Assembly (NCBI GenBank): GCA_015277795.1
Contig: CP063848.1
Span: 2,542,001 to 2,606,000, forward strand
Reading direction: 5' to 3'
Length of the DNA stretch: 64,000 nt
Origin: Massilia sp. UMI-21
Lineage (GTDB): Bacteria; Pseudomonadota; Gammaproteobacteria; Burkholderiales; Burkholderiaceae_D
The notes under the pieces are model-generated. The model was not told where the DNA came from. It saw only the letters and a program-made list of their open reading frames with translations, and did not search any database. The first letter of the stretch is position 1. Every line of letters begins with the position of its first letter. The position numbers were made by a program, and so were the translations under genes. Below, piece after piece: positions 22,400-33,274 of the stretch.

Positions 22400-22930
22400 A
22401 TGAGCGACATCCTCCTGTACCTGCTGCCCTCGGCGGCGCTGGCGCTGCTGCTGTGGATCGGCGCGGGTGCGCATCCGCTCTTTTTCGTATTTACCGCCGC
22501 CGGCACCCTGTGCCACGAGCTGGCGCATTTCTCGGTCGGCCTGCTGACCAATGCCGAACCGGTCGGCCTGAGCGTGATTCCGAAGCGCATCAAACAAGCC
22601 CGCGGCAGCGGCAAGGGCCACAACTGGGAGCTCGGCTCGGTCACCTTCGCCAACCTGCGCTGGTACAACGCCGCGCCGAGCGCGCTGGCGCCGCTGCTGG
22701 TGCTCGCACTGCCGTTTGCCGCCGCCTGGTGGCGCACCCGCCATGGCCTGGTGTTCGAGCCGCTCGACCTGGCGCTGGCCTTGTTGCTGGCTCCGCAATT
22801 CCTGTCGTTCTGGCCCTCGCCGGTGGACTGGCGCCTGACCGCGCGCTCCTGGCCCTGGATCCCGGTGCTCCTGCTTGCCGGCCTGATCACCTTTTACCGC
22901 GTCGAACTGCTCCAGCTTGTCAAAGGGTGA
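22400..22930 (+). CDS. Membrane protein with HELAH metalloprotease-like motif
   Basis: Protein of 176 aa with four likely membrane helices (about residues 5-22, 27-48, 95-110 and 120-135) plus a last C-terminal one. His39-Glu40-Leu-Ala-His43 in GTLCHELAHFSVG is an HExxH zinc motif inside a hydrophobic segment, as in intramembrane site-2-protease-like (M50) proteins. A third ligand would be expected near a DG or NPD motif; I do not see a clear one. It lies between tdk and prc on the same strand. Could be a protease or a structural relative. Confidence 0.7.
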   Translation: MSDILLYLLPSAALALLLWIGAGAHPLFFVFTAAGTLCHELAHFSVGLLTNAEPVGLSVIPKRIKQARGSGKGHNWELGSVTFANLRWYNAAPSALAPLLVLALPFAAAWWRTRHGLVFEPLDLALALLLAPQFLSFWPSPVDWRLTARSWPWIPVLLLAGLITFYRVELLQLVKG

Positions 22931-23089
22931 ACGCCTGGCTTATGCCAGCCTTAATTGTCGGGCGAAAATGCGCAGATGCCGGCTCTGCCTTCCCCCAGCT
23001 TCCTGTAGAATGGCCCGCAAAGGGCGTATTGACCGGCCTGCCTCGCGGTCGCGCTGAAGCACAGAATTTCCGTTTCGGAGAGACGACGA

Positions 23090-25396
23090 ATGAAGAAGCA
23101 CCACCTGATCATGGCCGCAATGGCCTTCGCGATGTCCGCCCACGTGGTGACTGCCCAGCCCGAAAAAGTGCCTGCGCTTGCCGCCCTCGCGCCGGCCAAG
23201 GCAGTCGGCGCCGGCGCCGGCTCGGCCGCCGCCAACCTGCAGCTCAAGCCGCTCGCCGAGCAGACCCAGGCGGCGCTGTGGGCCTCGCGCGTGCTCGGCC
23301 GCTATCACTACAAGGCGGTGCCGCTCGACGACGCCATGTCGGTCAAGATCTTCGACAAGTACTTTGAAACGCTCGACAGCGAGAAGCTGTACTTCACCCA
23401 GGCCGACGTCGACGGCTTCGCCCCGATGCGCACCAAGATGGACGATGCGATCAACAGCGAGAACCTCACCGTTCCGTTTGCCATCTACAACCTCTACCAG
23501 CAGCGCTTCACCGAGCGCATGAACTACGCGCGCCAGCTGCTCAAGACCCGTCCCGACTTCGCCCTCGACGAGTCGATCGAGCTCGACCGCGAAAAATCGC
23601 CCTGGGCCAAGAGCGAGGACGAGATCCGCGAACTCTGGCGCAAGCGTGTCAAGAACGACTGGCTGCGCCTGAAGCTGGCCGGCAAGGACGAGAAGGCCAT
23701 CCGCGAGACCCTCGACAAGCGCTACGACAACTATGTCGGCCGTATCCGCAAGCTGAACAACGAAGACGTGTTCCAGATGTTCATGAACGCGTACGCGACC
23801 GCAATCGAGCCGCACACCAACTACCTCGGCCCGCGTTCGGCCGACAACTTCGACATCGCCATGCGCCTGTCGCTGGAAGGCATCGGCGCGGTGCTGCAGT
23901 CGCGCGACGAATACACGGTCATCCGCGAAATCGTCCCGGGCAGCCCGGCCGCGCTGTCGGGCAAGCTGAAGGTGGGCGACCGCATCGTCGGCGTGGCGCA
24001 GGGCAACGGTGCGTTCACGGACGTACTGGGCTGGCGCATCGACGACGTGGTCCAGCTGGTGCGCGGCGAAAAAGGCAGCACCGTGCGCCTCGACGTGCTG
24101 CCGGGCGACGCCGGGCCCGACGCCAAGCATGTCACCGTGAGCATGGTGCGCAAGAAGATCAGCATGGAAGAGCAGGCCGCCAAGAAATCGATCATCGAAG
24201 TCAAGGATGGCGGCGTCAAGCGCCGCGTCGGCGTGATCTCGCTGCCGACCTTCTACCTCGACTTCGAGGCCCGCCGCCGCGGCGACAAGGACTACCGCAG
24301 CGCCACCCGCGACGTGGCCCGCATCCTTGCCGAACTCAAGAAAGAGAAGGTGGACAACGTCCTGATCGACCTGCGTAACAACGGTGGCGGTTCGCTGACC
24401 GAAGCCATCGAACTCACCGGCCTGTTCATCGACAAGGGGCCGGTGGTGCAGCAGCGCGACGCGCAGGGCCGCATCGAAGTCGAATCCGACCAGCAGGCCG
24501 GCCTGGCCTGGGACGGCCCGATGGGCGTGCTGATCAACCGTGGGTCGGCATCGGCATCGGAGATCTTCGCCGCGGCGGTGCAGGATTATGGCCGCGGCCT
24601 GGTGATCGGCGAGCCGAGTTTCGGCAAGGGCACCGTCCAGACCCTGATCGACCTGGATCGCTTCTCGCCGGCCGAGAAGGTGCGCTACGGCGAACTGAAG
24701 ATGACCATCGCCCAGTTCTTCCGCATCAACGGCGGCACCACCCAGCTGCGCGGCGTGACGCCCGACATCAAGTTGCCGGTCCTGGCCGACCTCGACAGCT
24801 TCGGCGAATCCTCGTATGACAACGCGCTGCCGTGGGTGGCCATCAAGCCGGCCAACTACGCGCCTGCCGGCGACCTCAAGGAGCTGATCGGTCCGCTGCA
24901 GAAGCGTCACGAGGCCCGCATCGCCAAGGACAAGGAATTCCAGTTCCTGCAGGAAGACATCGCCGAGGTGCTGAAGATCCGCAAGGAAAACGCGATCTCG
25001 CTGAACGAGACCGTGCGCCGCAAGGAGCGCGACGCCCAGGAGGCCCGCGCCAAGCTGCGCGAAGCGCGCCTCGCAGGCGCCAGCGGCATCAGTACCGACG
25101 AGCCGGCTGCCGGTCCGGCGGGCAAGGAAGCGCGCGGCAAGGTGCCGGCGCCGACCAAGCCGGCCAAGGCGGTGACGTCGGTGCGCGGCGCGCCGCGCCA
25201 GGACGATGGCCTGCAATACGACGAGCGCGACCTGGCGGCGGAGCTGGCGGCCGAAAAGGCGGCCAAGGACGCCAAGGACATCCTGCTGCAGGAAGCGGCC
25301 AATATCCTGGCCGACGAAGTGGGCATGTTGCGTACCGATACCCGGATGGCCTCGCGCGCCATGCCGTACATGGCGACGCCACGCAGCGGCGATTAA
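23090..25396 (+). CDS. prc: Tail-specific protease Prc (Tsp), S41 family
   Basis: Periplasmic protease of 768 aa. A signal peptide (MKKHHLIMAAMAFAMSAHVV) precedes an N-terminal helical region, a PDZ domain near residues 250-350 (REIVPGSPAALSGKLKVGDR) and the S41 core with catalytic Ser488 in GSASASE and Lys513 in FGKGTVQ, 25 residues apart as in E. coli Prc. A long C-terminal helical, Lys/Glu-rich region follows. It degrades proteins with nonpolar C-termini, including penicillin-binding protein 3 processing in E. coli. GGAGA precedes the ATG at 23090. Two hairpins follow the stop (25404-25462). Confidence 0.93.
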   Translation: MKKHHLIMAAMAFAMSAHVVTAQPEKVPALAALAPAKAVGAGAGSAAANLQLKPLAEQTQAALWASRVLGRYHYKAVPLDDAMSVKIFDKYFETLDSEKLYFTQADVDGFAPMRTKMDDAINSENLTVPFAIYNLYQQRFTERMNYARQLLKTRPDFALDESIELDREKSPWAKSEDEIRELWRKRVKNDWLRLKLAGKDEKAIRETLDKRYDNYVGRIRKLNNEDVFQMFMNAYATAIEPHTNYLGPRSADNFDIAMRLSLEGIGAVLQSRDEYTVIREIVPGSPAALSGKLKVGDRIVGVAQGNGAFTDVLGWRIDDVVQLVRGEKGSTVRLDVLPGDAGPDAKHVTVSMVRKKISMEEQAAKKSIIEVKDGGVKRRVGVISLPTFYLDFEARRRGDKDYRSATRDVARILAELKKEKVDNVLIDLRNNGGGSLTEAIELTGLFIDKGPVVQQRDAQGRIEVESDQQAGLAWDGPMGVLINRGSASASEIFAAAVQDYGRGLVIGEPSFGKGTVQTLIDLDRFSPAEKVRYGELKMTIAQFFRINGGTTQLRGVTPDIKLPVLADLDSFGESSYDNALPWVAIKPANYAPAGDLKELIGPLQKRHEARIAKDKEFQFLQEDIAEVLKIRKENAISLNETVRRKERDAQEARAKLREARLAGASGISTDEPAAGPAGKEARGKVPAPTKPAKAVTSVRGAPRQDDGLQYDERDLAAELAAEKAAKDAKDILLQEAANILADEVGMLRTDTRMASRAMPYMATPRSGD

Positions 25397-25403
25397 GTCT
25401 GGG

Positions 25404-25462
25404 GGCGCCCATGGCGCCGGGCGCCTGAATGGCCGGGTCGTGCAGATGCACGGCCCGGCCAT
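25404..25462 (+). terminator. Two tandem hairpins after prc
   Basis: The first is GGCGCCC/GGGCGCC with an 8-nt loop at about 25404-25425. The second (25429-25462) is a 9-bp arm ATGGCCGGG/CCCGGCCAT enclosing a T-G wobble and a CGTGCA/TGCACG inner stem. There is no strong T-run after either, so they may act as RNA-stabilising structures or a weak terminator. The rest of 25463-25784 holds the upstream region of the PEP-CTERM gene: AT-rich around 25690-25770, with a GTTGT-AAAA-ACAAC inverted repeat at 25742-25755, and no gene. Confidence 0.55.
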
Positions 25463-25784
25463 GTCGTTTGGCGCCGCGACCAGCCGTTCGACCGGCAAGC
25501 AGCTCGGCAGTTCAATCCTCATGCCCGGCAAGTCGCGACGGCGCCTGCCGTCCTGTGCGGCTCCACCGGCGCAAATTATTTAAAATACAAGCTCCGAACC
25601 CGGGATTCCCGGTCTTCTCCAGTCCTCCAGTAGGATCATTCCTACTTCATTCTGAGTAAATTTCTTAGTTTCATACCCCGCGCACGGTTGAGTTCGCCTA
25701 AAACATTGTCTTTTTTATAGTTGTGATAGCATAACTCCACGGTTGTAAAAACAACAATTTCATATCACCTTAGGAGTTATCGCC

Positions 25785-26504
25785 ATGACAATTCGCCGCC
25801 TCGTGATCGCTGCGTTGCTCGCCAGTGCAGGTGCTGCCCATGCGGACACCATCCCTTCCCAGCCGACAACCCAGGCAAATTTCGTCTCCGGATGGACCGC
25901 CGGTAACGGTACCGACGTGCTCGGTTCGGGCGTCCTGCAAGGCAATCTCAACCTGGTGGGCGGTGTGGGCCGTAGCGCCGGCGCCGACGCCAACCTGATG
26001 GACGTGTTGATGGGTAAGGTGTCTGGCAACGTCGGCAACGTCAATGGCCAGACCACCTTGTTCTTCCAGCACGGTATCGAGGCGAACTACCTGCTGGCTT
26101 CCGGTCACGGCATCCTTGCCGCGACCTTGGGCCCGGGCAAGTCGGTCGTCGGTTCGGTCGATGGCGCGGTGATTTCGGACGGGATGGCCAAGGCCCCGGT
26201 GATGTCGGGCGGCGGCAACCAGACCGGCTCCACCGGCGGTTCGGGCGGCATGTCGGGCAACACCGGCGCCGCTTCGGGCGGCAACGGTTCGAGCGGCAAC
26301 GGATCGAGCGGCGGCGCATCCAACGGCAATGGCCAGACGCCGCCAGTGTTCCTCCCGATCGAATCGACCACGCCTGGCGACAACGGCGTGCCGATCGGTC
26401 AAGTGGTCGCGCCGGCAGCCGAAGTGCCGGAACCGTCGAGCATTGCACTGATGCTGCTGGGCATGGTGGGCGCCGGCGCCATCGGCCGCCGCCGCCAGCG
26501 CTGA
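25785..26504 (+). CDS. PEP-CTERM sorting domain protein
   Basis: Protein of 239 aa with a signal peptide (residues 1-20, MTIRRLVIAALLASAGAAHA), a beta-rich region (about 21-140), a Gly/Ser/Asn-rich low-complexity segment (about 145-190), and a C-terminal sorting signal: VPEPSS, a hydrophobic helix, then GRRRQR. Such proteins are anchored, then released by an exosortase and are linked to extracellular polysaccharide or biofilm. AGGAG precedes the ATG. No exosortase gene is in the window. Confidence 0.9.
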   Translation: MTIRRLVIAALLASAGAAHADTIPSQPTTQANFVSGWTAGNGTDVLGSGVLQGNLNLVGGVGRSAGADANLMDVLMGKVSGNVGNVNGQTTLFFQHGIEANYLLASGHGILAATLGPGKSVVGSVDGAVISDGMAKAPVMSGGGNQTGSTGGSGGMSGNTGAASGGNGSSGNGSSGGASNGNGQTPPVFLPIESTTPGDNGVPIGQVVAPAAEVPEPSSIALMLLGMVGAGAIGRRRQR

Positions 26505-26631
26505 TCACCACGGCAGGGCGCGCCATGCGCCCTGCATGCGCGCTTGCAAATCCCGAGCAGGCGGCAAAACTGTCGGGTACAATCCTTGTGAACGACCGTG
26601 CTTTTTAAGGCGGCAATCACAAGGAGACCAC

Positions 26632-27846
26632 ATGGACCTGCACTACTCGGACGAGGACCTGGCCTTTCGCGACCAGGTCCGCGCCTTCCTCGATTCCCAT
26701 CTGCCCAAGGATTTGCAGGCCAAGGTGCTCAAGCACCTGCGGCTGAGCAAGGACGATTTCGTTCGCTGGCACAAGATCCTCGCCAAACAGGGCTGGGTGG
26801 CGCCCGGTTGGCCGGTCGAGTTCGGCGGCACGGGCTGGAGCCCGGTGCAACGCCACATCTTCGAGGAGGAATGCGCCCGCGCCGGCACGCCGCGTGTGAT
26901 GCCTTTCGGTATCGACATGGTCGCCCCGGTCATCATGGCCTTCGGCAACCAGCAGCAGAAAGACCACTTCTTGCCGCGCATCCTGTCCTGCGAGGACTGG
27001 TGGTGCCAGGGCTATTCGGAACCCGGTGCGGGCTCCGACCTGGCTTCGCTCAAGACCAGCGCCGTACGCGGGGTCGACGCGGACGGCGAACACTACATCG
27101 TCAACGGCCAGAAGACCTGGACCACGCTGGCCCAGCACGCCGACATGATCTTCTGCCTGGTGCGCACCGATCCGTCCGTGCGCAAGCAGGAGGGCATTTC
27201 CTTCCTGCTGATCGACATGCACGCGCCGGGCGTGACGGTGCGGCCGATCATCATGCTCGACGAAGACCACGAGGTGAACGAAGTCTTCTTCGACAACGTG
27301 CGGGTACCCGCCGCCAACCTGGTGGGCCAGGAAAACCGCGGCTGGACCTATGCCAAGTACCTGCTGGGCCATGAGCGCACCGGCATCGCGGCCGTCGGGC
27401 GCAGCAAGCGCGAACTGGCCTTCCTGAAGCGCCTGGCGCGGCGCGAGCAGAACAACGGCCGCCCCTTGCTGGAAGACCCGCTGTTCGCCGCCAAGGTCGC
27501 CGACCTGGAGATCGAACTGATGGCCCTCGAGACGACGGTGCTGCGCGTACTGGCCCAGGCCAGGGAAGGTGCAAAAGCGGCGCCGGGCCCGGAAGCATCG
27601 GTACTCAAGGTGCGCGGCACCGATATCCAGCAGGCACTCACCGAACTGATGCTGGAAGCGGCCGGCCCGCTCGCCCTGGCCTTCGATGCGGCCTACCTGG
27701 AGGGCGAGCAGGAGCACGGCATCGGCGGCGACGACGATGCCGCGCCGCTCGCGTCCTACTACTTCAACTACCGCAAGACCTCCATCTACGGGGGCTCGAA
27801 CGAGATCCAGCGCAACATCATTTCCCAGATGATCCTGGGGCTGTAA
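26632..27846 (+). CDS. Acyl-CoA dehydrogenase, large-subunit type (PimC-like)
   Basis: Flavoenzyme of 404 aa introducing a C2-C3 double bond into an acyl-CoA. ACAD features: the N-terminal helical domain (FRDQVRAFLDSHLPKDL), QGYSEPGAGSDLASLKTSA (FAD/substrate loop), WTT..A..AD (flavin), and a C-terminal YGGSNEIQRN. The MCAD-type Glu is replaced by Gly in YGGS, so the base may be the Glu in GHERTG, as in isovaleryl-CoA dehydrogenase (inference). Its partner starts 11 bases downstream, as in pimeloyl-CoA and steroid side-chain (ChsE-type) dehydrogenases. AAGGAGA precedes the ATG. Confidence 0.9.
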   Translation: MDLHYSDEDLAFRDQVRAFLDSHLPKDLQAKVLKHLRLSKDDFVRWHKILAKQGWVAPGWPVEFGGTGWSPVQRHIFEEECARAGTPRVMPFGIDMVAPVIMAFGNQQQKDHFLPRILSCEDWWCQGYSEPGAGSDLASLKTSAVRGVDADGEHYIVNGQKTWTTLAQHADMIFCLVRTDPSVRKQEGISFLLIDMHAPGVTVRPIIMLDEDHEVNEVFFDNVRVPAANLVGQENRGWTYAKYLLGHERTGIAAVGRSKRELAFLKRLARREQNNGRPLLEDPLFAAKVADLEIELMALETTVLRVLAQAREGAKAAPGPEASVLKVRGTDIQQALTELMLEAAGPLALAFDAAYLEGEQEHGIGGDDDAAPLASYYFNYRKTSIYGGSNEIQRNIISQMILGL

Positions 27847-27857
27847 GGAGAATCCCG

Positions 27858-28997
27858 ATGAATGTCGACTTCAACCCCGAACAGGTCCAGTTCGCCGATG
27901 CGCTCAAGCGCTGGATCGCGCGCGACTACAGCTTCGAACAGCGCCGCGCCATGCTCCGATCCGAAGCGGGCAGCGCCAGCCAGGCCTGGGCCACGCTGGC
28001 CGAACTGGGCATGACGGCGCTGCCGGTGCCGGAAGCGCAGGGCGGTTTCGACGGCGGCGCCGTCGACCTGTTCGTCGTCATGCGCGAGCTCGGCCGAGGA
28101 TTGGTGCTGGAACCGTATTTCGCCACCGTGCTGGGCGCGCAGTTCCTCAAGTTGGGCGGCGGCCATGCGGCGCTGCTCGAGCGGGTGGCGGCCGGCGACC
28201 TGAAACTGGCCTGCGCGCTGGGCGAGCGCCAGGCGCGCCATGCCTTGCACGACATCGCGCTGCGCGCCGAGCAGGCGGGCGAGGGCTGGCGCCTGAGCGG
28301 CGAGAAAGTCGCGGTGGTGTACGGGCAGGATGCCGGCGTGCTGATCGTGTCGGCGCGCAGTGCCGGCGGCCAGCGCGACGAGGCCGGGATCAGCCTGTTC
28401 GCGCTGCCGCACGATGCGCCCGGCGTGCAGGTGACGGGCTACCGCAGCCTTGACGGGCAGCGCGCGGCCACCCTGCGCCTGGACGGCGTGGCGCTGCCGG
28501 CCTCGGCCCTGATCGGCGCGGCCGGCGCCGGCTGGGACATCCTGGACGCCGCGGCGGACTACGGCGCCGGCCTGCTGTGCGCCGAAGCCCTGGGCGCGAT
28601 GGAAGCGCTGTTCGAGGCCACGCTCGACTACCTCAAGACGCGCCAGCAGTTCGGTGTCCCGATCGGCAAGTTCCAGGCCCTGCAGCACCGGATGGCGGAT
28701 ATGTTCATCCACCTGGAGCAGGCGCGCTCGATGGCGATGCTGGCCGCCGTGAAGCTCGACGGCGCCGATGCGGCGGAGCGCCGCCGGGTGGTCTCCGCGG
28801 CCAAGTACCGCGTCGGCCAGGCGGCGCGCTTCATCGGGCAGGGGGCGGTGCAACTGCACGGCGGCATGGGCGTCACCGACGAACTGGCGGCCGCGCACTA
28901 CTTCAAGCGCCTGTCGATGATCGAGCTGACCCTGGGCGACCGCGACCACCACCTGGCGCGCTTCATGGCGCAGCCGGGCTTCCAGCAGGCCGCGTGA
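27858..28997 (+). CDS. Acyl-CoA dehydrogenase, small-subunit type (PimD-like)
   Basis: Protein of 379 aa of the ACAD fold lacking the catalytic Glu motifs of the large protein. Features are NVDFNPEQVQFADALKRWIA, a middle beta domain with a YRSLDGQRAATLRLDG strand, and the C-terminal helical bundle QQFGVPIGKFQALQHRMADM ending VQLHGGMGVTDELAAAHYFK. It most likely forms an alpha2-beta2 heterotetramer with the upstream gene product. The substrate is unknown. It is followed 10 bases later by the first MaoC gene. Confidence 0.87.
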   Translation: MNVDFNPEQVQFADALKRWIARDYSFEQRRAMLRSEAGSASQAWATLAELGMTALPVPEAQGGFDGGAVDLFVVMRELGRGLVLEPYFATVLGAQFLKLGGGHAALLERVAAGDLKLACALGERQARHALHDIALRAEQAGEGWRLSGEKVAVVYGQDAGVLIVSARSAGGQRDEAGISLFALPHDAPGVQVTGYRSLDGQRAATLRLDGVALPASALIGAAGAGWDILDAAADYGAGLLCAEALGAMEALFEATLDYLKTRQQFGVPIGKFQALQHRMADMFIHLEQARSMAMLAAVKLDGADAAERRRVVSAAKYRVGQAARFIGQGAVQLHGGMGVTDELAAAHYFKRLSMIELTLGDRDHHLARFMAQPGFQQAA

Positions 28998-29007
28998 AGG
29001 AGCGAAC

Positions 29008-29467
<460 letters not shown>

Positions 29468-29475
<8 letters not shown>

Positions 29476-29926
29476 ACAGATCGCATTCGCCGAGCTGCCG
29501 CGGCTGGTCGGGACCGAGGTGGCAATCTCGGACTGGTTCGCCGTCGGCCAGGAGCGCATCGATGCCTTTGCCGAGGCCACCGAAGACCGGCAGTGGATCC
29601 ACGTCGACCCGCAGCGCTGCGCACGCGAATCGCCCTTCGGGGCGCCGGTGGCGCACGGCTTCCTGACCCTGTCGCTGCTGCCCGCGATGCTGGAGAGCGC
29701 GCTGCGCATCGACGGCATGCGCATGGGGCTGAACTATGGGCTGAACCGGGTGCGTTTCCCGGGGCCGCTGCCGGCCGGCAGGCGGGTGCGCGGACGCTGG
29801 ACGCTGGCGGCCTGCGATCCGATCGCTGGCGGGGTGCAGCTCACATGGAATGTGAGCGTCGAGCCGGAAGGGGGAGACGGCAAGCCGGTGTGTGCGGCTG
29901 AATTCCTGGTGCGCGCCTACGCCTGA
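29468..29926 (+). CDS. MaoC/NodN-like hydratase (subunit 2)
   Basis: Hot-dog protein of 152 aa. ATEDRQWIHVDPQRC carries Asp40 and His45, and SPFGAPVAHGFLTLSLLPAM is the usual partner motif of the NodN-type MaoC branch. Both MaoC proteins keep their catalytic dyad, so both could be active. ChsH1/ChsH2-type heterodimers in steroid catabolism show a comparable layout, but here the pairing is inferred from gene order only. A hairpin follows 10 bases after the stop. Confidence 0.85.
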
Positions 29927-29935
29927 GTTTTTGTC

Positions 29936-29960
29936 GGGTGGTCGGCGCTGCCGACCACCC
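29936..29960. terminator. Bidirectional hairpin between convergent operons
   Basis: Perfect 11-bp stem GGGTGGTCGGC / GCCGACCACCC with a 3-nt loop. It lies between the end of the hydratase gene (29926) and the end of the minus-strand acyl-CoA dehydrogenase (29967). T-tracts are weak on both sides (five T precede it on the plus strand). Related GGGTGG/CCACCC palindromes recur at 57042-57142. Confidence 0.7.
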
Positions 29961-29966
29961 TACGTT

Positions 29967-31193
<1,227 letters not shown>

Positions 31194-31229
31194 GGGGTAT
31201 CCTTGTTGTGCGGGTGGTGGGAGACAGGA

Positions 31230-32297
31230 TCAAGCGCGGCTGCGGGTAGCGAACTGCCAGGCCATCTCGGCCATCGGCCGCGCCGCCTTGCCGTTCTCCA
31301 GGGCTTGCGCGCTCGCGGCGGTGCCGTCGACGTAGCGCTTCATGATTCCCTGCATGATGCCGGCCAGGCGGAACATGTTGTAGGCCAGGTAGAAGTCGAA
31401 GTCTTCCAGCGGGATATGCCTGCCGGTGCGTTCGCCATAGCGCGCCACGTATTCCTCCATCGACGGAATGCCGAGCGCGGCCAGGTCCAGGCCGGCGATG
31501 CCGCGGAAGCGCCCCGGCGGAATGTGCCAGCTCATGCAGTGGTAGGAAAAATCGGCGGCCGGATGGCCGAGGGTCGACAGCTCCCAGTCCAGCACCGCCA
31601 GGATGCGCGGCTCGGTGGGGTGGAAGATCATGTTGTCCAGGCGGTAGTCGCCATGCACGATGGCGGTGTCGTCGCCGGGCGGGATGTGCTGCGGCAGCCA
31701 CTCGATCAGGCGCTCCATTTCCGGGATCGGTTCGGTGACGGAAGCCTGGTACTGCCTGGTCCAGCGCTCGATCTGGCGGGCAAAGTAATTGCCCGGCTTG
31801 CCGTAGTCGCCCAGCCCGATGCGCGCATGGTCGATCGTGTGCAGCCGCGCGATCACGCGGTTCTGCTCGTCGTAGATGGCGGCGCGCTCCTGCGGCGACA
31901 TGCCGGGCAGCGACTGGTCCCACAGCACCCGGCCCTCGACGCATTCCATTACGTAGAAGGCGCGGCCGATGATGGCCTCGTCCAGGCACAGGGCGTACTG
32001 GCGCGGCACCGGGAAGCCGGCGCCGTGCAGCGCCGACATGACGCGGAACTCGCGGTCGATGGCATGGGCCGAGGGCAGCAGTTTCGCGGCCGGGCCGGGC
32101 TTGGTGCGCAGGACGTAACGGCTGCCCCCCACGCTCAGGCGGAAGGTCGGGTTGGACTGGCCGCCCTTGAACTGCTCGACGGCGAGCGGGCCGCTGGGGT
32201 AGCCCTCGACGTTTGCGGCGAGCCAGGCGCCCAGGGCTTCGGTGTCGAAGCGCTGGCGTTCCGACACCTCCTTGGTGCCCATCATTTCTTCGTACAT
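31230..32297 (-). CDS. APH-family phosphotransferase (ACAD10/11 N-terminal-like)
   Basis: Kinase-like protein of 355 aa. N-lobe: VEQFKGGQSNPTFRLSVGGS and YVLRTKPGP (ATP-binding Lys). C-lobe: VHGDYRLDN with His215-Gly-Asp as catalytic loop and VLDWELSTLGHPAADF as the metal-binding DW-E. The same module is fused to the dehydrogenase in ACAD11. It probably phosphorylates a hydroxyacyl-CoA; the substrate here is unknown. GGGAGA precedes the ATG at 32297; the much longer upstream frame overlaps the phosphatase gene and is not used. Confidence 0.88.
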   Translation of the reverse strand: MYEEMMGTKEVSERQRFDTEALGAWLAANVEGYPSGPLAVEQFKGGQSNPTFRLSVGGSRYVLRTKPGPAAKLLPSAHAIDREFRVMSALHGAGFPVPRQYALCLDEAIIGRAFYVMECVEGRVLWDQSLPGMSPQERAAIYDEQNRVIARLHTIDHARIGLGDYGKPGNYFARQIERWTRQYQASVTEPIPEMERLIEWLPQHIPPGDDTAIVHGDYRLDNMIFHPTEPRILAVLDWELSTLGHPAADFSYHCMSWHIPPGRFRGIAGLDLAALGIPSMEEYVARYGERTGRHIPLEDFDFYLAYNMFRLAGIMQGIMKRYVDGTAASAQALENGKAARPMAEMAWQFATRSRA

Positions 32298-32394
32298 CGC
32301 GTCTCCCTGATGATGTTGATCGTCTATTCTAGACCGCAAACGCACGAGCGTGCTATTTCTTTGCGGGTGAGGGCGTCCGGCGGACGCATCGGTC

Positions 32395-33117
32395 TCAGCG
32401 TCCCCGCCGGTATTGGTCGAACAGCTGTTCCATGGTGGTGGCGCGGGCCTCGGGCTGCAGCGGGCCGGGCGGTACATAGTTGACGAAGCGCACCACCCAG
32501 TCGTGCGGCGCCGTCCCCACGTCGAGCGCGTTGATGCAGCCCGCGGCCTGCGACAGGCCGCCCAGGAACGGGCGCCGCCCACGGCTTTGCCCGGCCAGCG
32601 CCAGCGACAGGATCGCGCAGTTGACGCCGCCGTGCAGCACCAGCAGCACGGTCTCCCAGTCGCTCGCGGCGCGCAGGCGTGCGATGGCCGGATGGACCCG
32701 GTCCATCATGTCGCCGACCGATTCGCCGCCCAGGAAGCGCTGGTCTTCGTCGACCATGCCTTCGAAGGCGCCGGTGAAGGCGCGCCGCAGGTCCTGCACC
32801 GGAATGGCGGACAGGCGCCCGCCGCGGATTTCATGCAGTTCCGGCCATGCCTCGCTGGCGATGTCCTGGCCGCTCGCGGCCAGCACCCGGCGCGCGGTCT
32901 CCACCGTGCGCGGCAGGGTCGAGGTGATGACGCGGTCGAAGCGCACCCCGGCCGCGCGAAAGGCGTGGCCGGCGCAATCGGCCTGGGCCTGGCCGGCCGG
33001 GTTCAGGGCCACCGACTCGGGCAGGAAAGGGCGGCCGGCGTCGTCGAAATAGGTGACGCTGCCGTGCCGCATCAGGTAGATGCGGCGGCGCAGCGCCCCC
33101 GGGTGGCTTGCATCCAT
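32395..33117 (-). CDS. Histidine phosphatase (phosphoglycerate mutase-like) family
   Basis: Protein of 240 aa. The RHG motif (YLMRHGSVTYFDDAG) supplies the phosphorylated His, followed by an Arg in TLPRTVETARR and the second catalytic His in VLLVLHGGVN. The region ELHEIRGGRLSAIPV carries the Glu proton donor. It dephosphorylates an unknown metabolite. The gene lies upstream of, and in line with, the APH-type kinase and ACAD, which suggests a shared pathway; a gap of 97 bases separates it. Divergent from the MSHA cluster. Confidence 0.88.
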   Translation of the reverse strand: MDASHPGALRRRIYLMRHGSVTYFDDAGRPFLPESVALNPAGQAQADCAGHAFRAAGVRFDRVITSTLPRTVETARRVLAASGQDIASEAWPELHEIRGGRLSAIPVQDLRRAFTGAFEGMVDEDQRFLGGESVGDMMDRVHPAIARLRAASDWETVLLVLHGGVNCAILSLALAGQSRGRRPFLGGLSQAAGCINALDVGTAPHDWVVRFVNYVPPGPLQPEARATTMEQLFDQYRRGR

Positions 33118-33274
33118 CGGGACTCCTCCTCGGTTTTGTTGGCCATCTTACACGCGATGCCATGCCGGCGAGGCGAAACGGCGACACTTTGCCCTCTGGC
33201 AGTTAATTCCAGCAGTCAATTTCCGGCTGATCTGGCATAAAATGTTCGTTGCAAGATAAAAAAAAGGGATGTTC

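Noticed and set aside
22940-25531. 863-codon minus-strand frame opposite prc
   Set aside because: Antisense to the Prc gene with catalytic Ser488 and Lys513; composition is non-protein-like.
31230-32582. 450-codon version of the APH-type kinase
   Set aside because: The extension overlaps the phosphatase gene and lacks kinase features; ATG 32297 has a good Shine-Dalgarno.
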